From Pseudevernia furfuracea (Eukaryota; Ascomycota; Lecanoromycetes; Lecanorales; Parmeliaceae): 64,000 bases of DNA. The stretch's first letter is position 1, and each line of letters begins with the position of its first letter. The stretch is taken from assembly GCA_022315425.1 (NCBI GenBank), contig JAIUPT010000016.1, positions 62,001 to 126,000 of the forward strand, read 5' to 3'. Position numbers and translations under genes: made by a program. Under the pieces are notes generated by a model. It did no database searches. It was not told the origin of the DNA and saw only the letters and a list, made by a program, of their open reading frames with translations. This document shows positions 55,929 through 64,000 of this stretch, piece after piece.

Positions 55929-58900
55929 ATGACTCGTTACGAAAAGGATACATGCCCTGACCTTTCAGTGGACCTTGACCTTTTATTTGACCTTGACCTT
56001 TCAGTGAGTGATATTGCGTTATCACATTACCAAGCTAAGGCATGTGAGCGCTTATTAATGTGTGGCATAGTCTCAGACAAATGACGTACTACCCTGGACA
56101 GGAGCAAATACTAATGTACGCCGAACCGACTTGGATGATGGGAGTTTTGGCTATGGCCAAAAGCACTCGATTGTCGGAGAATCAATCAGGGGCGTCACCA
56201 AAGCGGATAATTTGGTAGAAGCAGAGGTCACTCAGCCTGCATTGCCTGGTGTTAATACACCATCTTCTGCGAAGGCACTAGATGCAGCAAATTTCGAAGA
56301 TGATGATTTGCTAAATTATATAATGAAAAATTGCCCCATCATCCCCAGCGAAGCTAAACCCTACCAATGTGACGACTGCAAAGCGAGATTTCGACGTTTA
56401 CACGACTTGAAACGGCATGCTAAGCTTCACACTGGCGAGAGACTTCACATCTGCCCCGAGTGTGATCGCAGCTTCACTCGTGGCGACGCACTGGCAAGAC
56501 ACTATAAGAGCCAGATTTGTTGTGATAGGTGGAGGTCTAGCATCGGCAGTTTTGAAGGCGATGGAAATCGCGGAGAAAGAAAGAGGGCTGCTGACGGAGA
56601 TGAATCGCCTGCCGATATCTTGTATGATGCTGAGCTTAAGAATGAAGAAAGCGATCGCCTGGTTGAGGGGAAACCACCATCCCTGCTACAGGCTCCTACT
56701 ACGGATTTTGGGTTGCGATCTCTCAGGTCCTCTGTTTCAGGTCCCCGAAGGCCGAGACCGCAAATGACTATGGCTGCACATATCGCCACGGAGACAATGA
56801 AAGCCGAGCGGGAGAACGAAATCGACTGGGCTTTGAAGCGAAATGAAAGCCCTTCGTCAGATAAATCATTATACTCGTTACAGGCTTCTACTACGGATTT
56901 TGAATTGTCATCTCTTAGATCCTCTGTTTCAGATCCTCGAGGCCCGAGACCGCAAATGACTATGGCTGCACATGTCGCCATGGAGACAATGAAAGCTGAG
57001 CCGGAGAACGAAATCGACTGGGCTTTGAAGCGAAATGAAAGCCCTTCGTCAGATAAATCACTATACTCGTTACAGGCTCCTACTGCGAATTTTGAATTGC
57101 CATCTCTTAGGTCCTCTATTTCAGATCCTCGAGGCCCGAGACCGCAAATGACTATGACTGAGCGAGAGAACGAAATCGACTGGGCTTTGAAGCGAAATGA
57201 AAGCCCCCCGTCAGATGACAGTATGTCTTTAGTAGAGTCTCAGGTACTAAGTGAACTCTTAGAGTCGAAGGCCTTGACAGCCTCGCTTGCGATGGATTGG
57301 GATCTACCAGGGTTCATGAAGAGTCAATATGTCGACAGTGACAATGCGAACCTAGGTTCAGTGATTACTCTCAGTGGGACAGTGCAAAACGCCCAAGCAA
57401 CAACTTGTTCAGAGTATGCCCGACAAACCTGGCCTTCGCAAGGTTTGAAGGTCGTAAAGGCATTTCAGTCTGCAGTTGGTAGTCGTGAACACAAAGCTCA
57501 AGGTATTTGATCCCTGATCTTTCGCATCATGAAAAATTCTTCTCATATGCTTTTCTGACTTCGACTAGTATCAATTGACAATATCGATCTCGATATCGAA
57601 CTCGGGCGAGACGGCTGCGTCTTGAAACTCGAATCAAACACATCGAACGACTTAACAATCATTACGGAAGTCTTTCAGCAAGCTGTTTGGATGGGAGCTG
57701 CACTCCGAGTCTCCACAGAACAGCGAATTCAGTATTCGAGCTTCGAGCTAAAGCCGATTGGGGTGCGGGATTCTCGGGATGGAGCGTCGCATTTTCGGGT
57801 CGCATATGATACAACGGAGGTATCCAAGGAGGAACAAAGTTGTTGGCTCCCGATTTTTACAAACCCTGTCATCGCTCGAAGGTTCCCTGTTCCGGAAAGG
57901 AGGAATGGGGAGCAAGGACTTGAAGTCCCTTTAGAAATCATGGCAGCTCTGGGTGGCGCACGGCATGTAACAGAGTTTGAGGGTGGTTTGGTCTTGAAAG
58001 GATATTCAGCAATGTTTGTGCCAACCGAACGCCATAAGCAGTCCATCCAGTGGCACTTGATACGGCACAGCGACGAACAGCGAATCATTTATCGAGAGCT
58101 TAGGCACCAATGCCCGAATCGCGCTATGCTAGAGGAGGTCGATCACGAGTCGTTGAGAACTACACGAGCCTTCCTAGGGTGGTGGAAATCCTCGGAGACC
58201 CATCTGGGAACGGGAGATGCAGCTTACGACAGCATTGACTGGTCCCCAGCAGACGAGGCTCAAAGGTCCACGCGATTTTCGGGCGCAAATCTAGGGTTTC
58301 AAACCATGATCACCGGCCAATTGAACTTCGTCCTCGGTGCAAAGGATGGGAGGCTGCACTTTGCACAGAAAGGGCCTTTCCAAAGGATTGTTCAGTGTGC
58401 AGAAAAGACTCCCGTGGTTCTCTACGATCTAGAAGACCGTCGAGCATGGTTTGTTCCTGCTTTAGATGTGATGCTACATATCGTTCAGACTCGACACCAC
58501 TTCTCGCCCTACAGTATTGACGGAAGAAAAATTGAGCTGACTCCTGTAAATCCTGTGAATGAAAGAGGTGCCGCAACAGAAGCAGTCGCAGCCAACCAAT
58601 TGCGACAGCTATATGAGTGCGACGTTGCTACGGAAAAGGGCTACTATTTCAGGGATGCTATATTGGATATATGGTCGCAGATGGAACGCTTGATGGAAAA
58701 GGACGACTCGATAGAAGCAAGCCCTGGATTAGCCTTGCGTGGCACGATGCAAAGCAAAGTACACGGTTGGGAATACATGTCCCTTGTCCACGAGAAAAAT
58801 TATCGGCGGAAAGAAGCAACCATTGCAAAATCGAGCGGCGGTTGGGTCGATCTCATCAAGGATGTCAATGCTTTAGTACTCTTCGCCACGGGTTTGGGCG

Positions 58901-59793
58901 AGATTATCAGGCCTGTCACCGACCTTAGCAAACTCTGCGCCCCGTGGAGGAGTTTGCCCAAAGGGAAAGATTACCTTGCTGCTGGTGTTCCGATACTGGA
59001 GCTTCTGTACTCAGAGGCCGGCTCACGAATATCTCATAAGCATCTATCGACTAGTCACCTCCAATGGCACCGAGGCTTTTCTCTATTCGAATGGTGCTCT
59101 TACGCGGCGCCAGACCGATGCGAGTGTGACCGTACGCAGCAGATATACCACGACTCTTTATTCAAAACTTTCGGACGAGTGAGACCACCCGGCCATCTTG
59201 AAGAAAATGGGTGCGCAATATTCGGCCAAGCGCATCACCCATTCAGGCCCCCAAAAACTGTCCCTATAAGGCAGAATGCTGTCCACATGTTACCTAACCC
59301 TTCCATTCAGGATGGCGGACCCACTAAGCGGATTACAAAGAAGGATGATGGCCTACTATCACCTCCTCCTGTATCGGTCTCGCCTGAATCTGAAGAAGTA
59401 AATGGTTATGGGATCCGGACCTCGAAAACACCGCCGTCGCCACTGAGTTTCGCGGAGCAAGAAATGGCCGTTCAATCGAAGAGAAGGCGTAGGCACTCCC
59501 ACACCCAGATGCCAATGTCCGATACCTGCGACGGGCCTGATAAATGCAACGACCAGTTAACATTACCTGACGACTGTGCAATATGTCCCGCGGAGTATCA
59601 ATTGATGCTCAAGCATAACATACGATCCACAGGAGCATATTCGGCGTCTACACAGACTGCAAGTCCTTCCAAAGCTAAATCCACACCTGGACATCCGTTT
59701 TACTGCTCGTGCACATCATGCCTTGTGGTGGATTTCGAGCCGCCAAGCAGTATTCAGTTTGTCGGTATCACCAAAGCTGCCCGATATAGTTGA
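55929..59793 (+). CDS. Large C2H2 zinc-finger protein with internal repeats and a C-terminal domain of unknown function
   Basis: Three exons (55929-56003, 56071-57502, 57569-59793) give 1243 residues. The short first exon (Asp/Leu repeats, VDLDLLFDLDLS) supplies the only fitting ATG. Two adjacent fingers follow: YQCDDC with HAKLH (residues 125-145) and HICPEC with HYKSQIC (153-175, a C2HC variant), joined by TGERL, the classic linker. Three tandem repeats of a 64-residue unit come next (from residue 231; the third lacks 11 residues), each with RPQMTM, NEIDWALKRNE and SLRSS. Exon 3 opens a roughly 450-residue conserved-looking domain (FQQAVWMGAALRVS, CWLPIFTNPVIARRFPVPE, LGGARHVTEFEGGLVLKGYS, LEDRRAWFVPALDVMLHIVQ). 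A Cys-rich end follows. The domain recalls a fungal family of unassigned role that I associate with large modular proteins. DNA binding is inferred from the fingers. Confidence 0.8.
56686..57228 (+). repeat. Three-copy 192-bp coding repeat in the C2H2 gene
   Basis: Units begin near 56686, 56878 and 57070, and the third is 33 bp shorter. DNA identity between copies is high by eye, including silent positions, so the expansion is recent. Confidence 0.85.
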
Positions 59794-60375
59794 GAGAAGG
59801 GAGGCAACTAGCGTGAATTCAACATCATTCCATGTGGACTAGACACGCGTTTTAATCCCAAATGAAATATGCAACATGAGTATCAGAAGACTCATAGCCG
59901 GAAATCGACGGTGAGAAATGGCATAAGCATTATACTATCTGTCGGGTGAAAATTTTCATGGATGTATTTAATTCTCAGCTAAGCTCGCCTGCCAGATTTA
60001 CGCAAATTGATTTCTTATCTCAGTCGAGTTCAAGCGTAGCCATATGAGCAACGGTCCTTATATCATCTCTTTGGGATTTGAGAACTTCCAGCACTCATCA
60101 TCCCAATGCCTCAACATTTTTAGCCATCTCTTAAATACTTCGCTCTGCTAGAGACGAGTTGTAATAGAACGAAGGCGGAAGGAGTTATGGAGTTATGAAG
60201 TAGTTAACAATATTCTAGTATGAATACATGATATTTCTTTCCCTCCTAATAGGTATTGAAACCGAAGATTAAGTGATCTGCAGGAAGCACGCTTGATATC
60301 GAGCAATCATAAGTCAATTTCAAACACCCAACTCCAACCAAACTCAGACACCACGTCCACAGACCCAACGCAGTC
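59794..60375. other. Spacer between convergent genes
   Basis: No gene is seen. It should hold the 3' ends of the C2H2 gene and the small minus-strand gene. Confidence 0.5.
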
Positions 60376-60975
60376 TCACCCAAGTACCAACGCAGCCACT
60401 CGCGCCGTAACATCCACCTCCGCCGGGTCCCTAACCGGTGGATCATAAAACCTCCTACACTCGCTCACCAACCCTTGCAACACGCCGATCCAACGCCCCA
60501 GACACCCATCCCTCTGGGCCCCCAAATCCTCCTCCCCCCTCTGCCTCCCAGTCTCGAAGTACGCCCGCCAGAAATTACACTCGATTTCCCTGCCCAAATG
60601 CTCCGCTTCCGCTTCCACGGCCAGCAAGGATTCGCGGATCTCGCCGCGCAGCGCTGGTGGGATGGGGTCTCCAGGGAAGGCGAGGGCTTCTTTCAGATAG
60701 CAGAGACAGCCGCCGAGAAGCCAAATAGACCATGGTGTGAGGGTGTTGGTGGCGTATAGAGTGGGGAGGTGCCATAGGTCTGTTGTGCGGCGGCCGAGGA
60801 GGTGGAAGAGGCTTGAGAAGATTTTGGCGAAGGACCTTGGGGGCGGTGGGGTGGGCTGTAGGGATCTGAATGGTAGTGTCATCTCCATGGTTTGGGGGCG
60901 GTAGTGGCGTGGTCTGTCGGCTTGGAAGAAGGTATTGCTGGTAATGAGGAGAGATTCTTGAAGAGTGCTATGCAT
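60376..60975 (-). CDS. Small hypothetical protein
   Basis: An unspliced 199-residue frame with ATG at 60975 and a second in-frame Met at residue 30 (MEMTLPFRSLQP), which may be the true start. The sequence is Leu/Arg-rich and helical (SFAKIFSSLFHLLGRRTTDL, WSIWLLGGCLCYLKEALAF, REIECNFWRAYFETGRQR), with a Pro stretch near residue 40. One hydrophobic helix near residue 85 is too short to be sure of a membrane span. I do not recognise a family. GC-ending codons and length support a real gene more than a shadow. Confidence 0.55.
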   Translation of the reverse strand: MHSTLQESLLITSNTFFQADRPRHYRPQTMEMTLPFRSLQPTPPPPRSFAKIFSSLFHLLGRRTTDLWHLPTLYATNTLTPWSIWLLGGCLCYLKEALAFPGDPIPPALRGEIRESLLAVEAEAEHLGREIECNFWRAYFETGRQRGEEDLGAQRDGCLGRWIGVLQGLVSECRRFYDPPVRDPAEVDVTARVAALVLG

Positions 60976-61400
60976 TATATATCTTGGATGCAGCTAGCAT
61001 TGAGTGAGAGACCATCACTCTTTGTTCTAGATGCAAGTCAGGTCTGCCTGCATTGGCGCTGAATCTGTTCTTGCTTCTAGAATGGACTGGGACTGACTGG
61101 TCTGCATGTCGCGGATCCGATGCACACGCAAGAACAAAGACTGGATTGTTTCACTTTGGTCAGGGAACTGCACCATTCTTTCATGCAACCGAAGTTGAGA
61201 TAAACAAACCCAGTATCTGCTTGATCTCCGCTAGACGATGGCATCGGGTAATTATGCAGCTCAAATTTCACCGTACGGCGGACGATGATTGACACTACTC
61301 CTTTTTGCAAAACCCTTGGCGGGAGCGTCCCGCTGACACCCTGTCCCGCAAATTTCTGCTGAGACCACCGCCAAATGCAAGCAGAAGGTATTTCGCATTA
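60976..61400. other. Transition to the AT-rich block
   Basis: GC-balanced sequence without a supported gene. The composition falls sharply after about 61390. Confidence 0.5.
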
Positions 61401-61948
61401 CATAGATATAAAATTATAATCAAGTAGCCGTTGTAGTCAAGTAGTCATTGTAGTCATTACAGTTAAATAGTTATTATAATCAAGTATTTAAAAATCGGGC
61501 AGAACCTCTGTTTCTGAGGTTAAAAGAGAAAAATTAATGTCGCCCTTAATGATAAGTGCTCTATGACTGCACTCTCTATATATAACGATCTAGACGACTG
61601 AACTGTGTCAGAAACACGTTATCGATCGACTAACTAATAGATCTTAGCGCGCGAGACTTATTTAAAAGAGTGTGATAAAGAGGTGAGATATTGCTTAATA
61701 TAGCTCTAGCTCTTATTAATCAATGTCGTCTACGTAAAAGTCGAATAATAAGAATGGGAATAAGAAGAATAATCTAATCGTAGTTAATAGAGCATATAGT
61801 AATAATAGAAAATGAGGGTTGATCGAACGATAAAGAAAGCAAGATTATTCTAAACTCAAATAACTCAAAAACATCAAGTTTGAGAATTAGCCGAATCAGA
61901 GACTGTTTGTCAGAGACTAGGTAGGTGTCTAGGTGTCTAAGTACACCT

Positions 61949-62640
61949 CGCTATCGCTATCGCTGTCGTCATATCATCGTTCATATTAGAGTCAATTCGA
62001 GCCCAGTATAGTCATTGCAGTTCATTGCGATCATGAAATTTCAGTCATTGCAGTTTATTACGATTATGAGATTTTAATTATTACAGTCTATTATAGTTAT
62101 TATACTTCATTATAATTCATTGCGATTATAAGATTTCAGTTATTATAGTTTATTGCACTTCGTTACAGTCATATAGTCATTACGATTTATTACACTTTAT
62201 ATTGTTATGTTATTATTATAGTTTATTGCAGTCATATAGTTATTACGATTTATTACAGTTATATAGTTATTACACTTTATTATACTTCATCATAGTTCAT
62301 TGCAGTCATATAGTCATATTATCATATTATTATATAATTATTACACTTACTTTATTATACTTTATTATAGTTCATTGCGATTCATTATAACTTTATTATA
62401 GTTCATTGCGATTATGAGATTTTAGTTACTGTAGTTTATTATAGTTATTACACTTTGTTGCACTTTATTATAATTATTATAGTCACTATAATTCATTTTA
62501 GTTGCTATAGTCTATTGCGATTCATTATAACTTTATTATAATTACTACAGTCACTATAGTTTATTGCGATTCATTATACTTTATTATAATTTATTATAGT
62601 TATTACGCTTTATTGCAGTCATATATTTATTATAGTCAAA
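61949..62640 (+). repeat. Left arm of opposed AT-rich arrays
   Basis: Begins with CGCTATCGCTATCG, then TTCATATTAGAGTCAATTCG. It continues as a decayed tandem array of words such as CAGTCATTGCAG, TTCATTGCGAT and CATGAGATTT. Confidence 0.75.
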
Positions 62641-62673
62641 TATACATTTAACTATCGTAATCTTTTTAACTAC

Positions 62674-62951
62674 AATGATGTTAGACTGGCTTATATAATA
62701 TAGATATATATAAGGCAGGCTAGGGTTGTGTAGCAATGTGAACTTAGCGAAGATATATATATTGCGTATAGTATATCTAATAGTAAGACTAATTCTTAAG
62801 GAAGGAAAATGGGAAACTTCGAGGCATGGCCCTCTTAAGCTTCTCACGCCAAGAATCCGCTTGGCATGCGTATGCCAAGCGATTCGGTTACGCTCGGCAA
62901 CCCCCGGGCTCATGCGACAGCTGTCCTCTTGGTCCCGCTGCTAACAAATGA
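62674..62951. mobile_element. Solo LTR 1 with 5-bp target duplication
   Basis: A 268-bp unit (62679-62946) starts TGTTAG and ends CTAACA, a perfect 6-bp terminal inversion with TG...CA ends. It is bracketed by AATGA on both sides (62674-62678, 62947-62951). A TATATAAGG-type promoter word lies early in it and a GC-rich second half carries a CTTGGCATGCGTATGCCAAG palindrome. No internal retrotransposon sequence is present, so this is the product of LTR recombination. Whether it is Copia- or Gypsy-type cannot be told. Confidence 0.8.
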
Positions 62952-62959
62952 ATCGTAGA

Positions 62960-63670
62960 GTAACTATTTAATCGTATAATTAATCAAATTAACTATAATA
63001 ATATAATAACTACACGACTATAATAAATTATAATAACTATACGACTAAAACGACTATGTTATAGCGACTATATAACTATAATATCTATATAATTGTAATA
63101 AAGTTATATTAAATCGCAATAAACTATAGTGAAGTGTAGTATCTATAATAAACTATAATAAAATATAATGAATCGCAATGAATTATAGTGACTATAGTGA
63201 CTATAGTAATTATAATAAAGTTACAATAAATCGCAATAAACTATAATTGTTACGAGCGTACCCTGCGTCCCTTGACACCTCGTACCCTTGACACCTACAC
63301 TAGCCCTATCGGGCCTAGTGTCTTGGCAGGTTCACTCAGCCATACATATATGGCTTCCCTCCCAGTACATAGTTGCTCCTTAGCTTGTTATCTTCGTTAC
63401 ATACTACACTACGGTTATCACCACAGTACGGTCCTTACAATAATAACTAAAATTTTATAATCGTAATAAACTATAATAATTATATAATTATAATAAAGTT
63501 GTAATAAATCGCAATAAATCGCAATAAACTATAATAATTAAAATCTTATAATCGTAATGAAGTGTAATAAACTACAATAACTATATAACTATAATAAACT
63601 ATAATGACTATACTGAGCTCGAATTAACTCTAATATAAACGATAAAAGAGCGACGACGATAGCGATAGCG
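62960..63670 (-). repeat. Right arm of opposed AT-rich arrays
   Basis: Reads on the minus strand like the left arm, ending outward with CGCTATCGCTATCG (63657-63670). It is interrupted by solo LTR 2. Differences from the left arm are mostly C-to-T or G-to-A, and it is the more decayed of the two. Confidence 0.75.
63243..63444. mobile_element. Solo LTR 2 with 5-bp target duplication
   Basis: A 192-bp unit (63248-63439) begins TGTTACG and ends CTTACA, flanked on both sides by ATAAT (63243-63247, 63440-63444). It is GC-richer than its surroundings and little mutated, with an internal inverted word CACTAG...CTAGTG. It inserted into the right array after most of that array's decay. Its sequence differs from solo LTR 1, so a second family is involved. 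Confidence 0.7.
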
Positions 63671-64000
63671 ACGTGTAGAACTCTAAGAGTTTATAAGAAA
63701 GATATATAGACTTTTTCAACTAATAAATTATATACGATCTTAGATCTAAACGATTCTATATCTATCTATCACGAAAATATCTTTTACTTGCATTTAATGA
63801 TGATCTTAATAAAAATTTACGAGATAGAGTATTAGCGAAACGCTTTCGTTAAGAGTTTTATAAAAAGACGTAAGATAAAAACTAGTCGATTATTAACACT
63901 CGATTAACTTTTTTCTTTTTTTTTATCTCTCTTTTCTTCTAATTATTTTATTTATTATTTTATTTATTATTTTATTTATTATTTTATTTATCTTTCTTCG

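Larger units (their letters stand above)
61401..64000. other. AT-rich block with RIP-like signature
   Basis: Extremely AT-rich apart from two short GC-richer islands that coincide with the solo LTRs. Related words differ by C/T and G/A exchanges, the pattern of repeat-induced point mutation. No coding sequence survives. The window ends inside it, with TTTATTATTTTA repeats after 63945. Confidence 0.8.

Noticed and set aside
61949..63670. AT-rich arrays as a CRISPR array or centromere
   Set aside because: There is no regular spacer-repeat structure and the organism is eukaryotic. The words are degenerate and oppose each other, which fits RIP-decayed repeats better.

Overview
The window looks like nuclear DNA of a filamentous ascomycete (Pezizomycotina). 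Genes are split by short introns of about 50-100 bp with GTAAGT-type donors and CTNAC-type branch points. The gene families are typical of moulds (fungal choline/GABA-type permease, Nce102-like MARVEL protein, F-box proteins, small secreted proteins). Transposon sequence is decayed in the way expected of repeat-induced point mutation (RIP). The class cannot be fixed from the sequence alone. Genes were rebuilt by hand from reading frames and splice sites.

Region 1 (1-10.6 kb): a stand-alone thioesterase, then a broken asparagine synthetase on the other strand, which together may be the remains of a biosynthetic locus. Three secreted proteins follow: a frameshifted cysteine-containing one, a three-exon protein with a duplicated domain, and a single-exon one.

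Region 2 (11-24 kb): a nine-exon AlkB-type 2-oxoglutarate/Fe(II) dioxygenase with two zinc-binding modules, about 3.7 kb with no supported gene, an Argonaute relic that has lost its PAZ-MID core, a metallo-beta-lactamase-fold pseudogene, and an intact GNAT acetyltransferase.

Region 3 (24-37 kb): three diverged F-box-type genes on the minus strand, two with long acidic tracts, and a small two-exon helical protein. The spacers are long and mostly empty.

Region 4 (38-50.5 kb): a probable GPI-anchored secreted protein with frameshifts, an Nce102-like tetraspan gene with extreme simple-sequence introns, a gene-poor 5 kb, a seven-exon APC-superfamily permease, and an aldo/keto reductase broken by single-base insertions.

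Region 5 (51-64 kb): a 5'-truncated Tad-like LINE flanked by a 27-bp target duplication, a large three-exon C2H2 protein with three 64-residue internal repeats and a big C-terminal domain, a small hypothetical gene, and an AT-rich terminal block. The block holds two opposed repeat arrays that differ mainly by C-to-T/G-to-A changes, plus two solo LTRs with matching 5-bp target duplications.

Three themes recur: gene decay (Argonaute, asparagine synthetase, metallo-hydrolase, aldo/keto reductase), extra bases in short homopolymers that break otherwise sensible frames, and RIP-like decay of repeats. Several apparent frameshifts could still be assembly errors.
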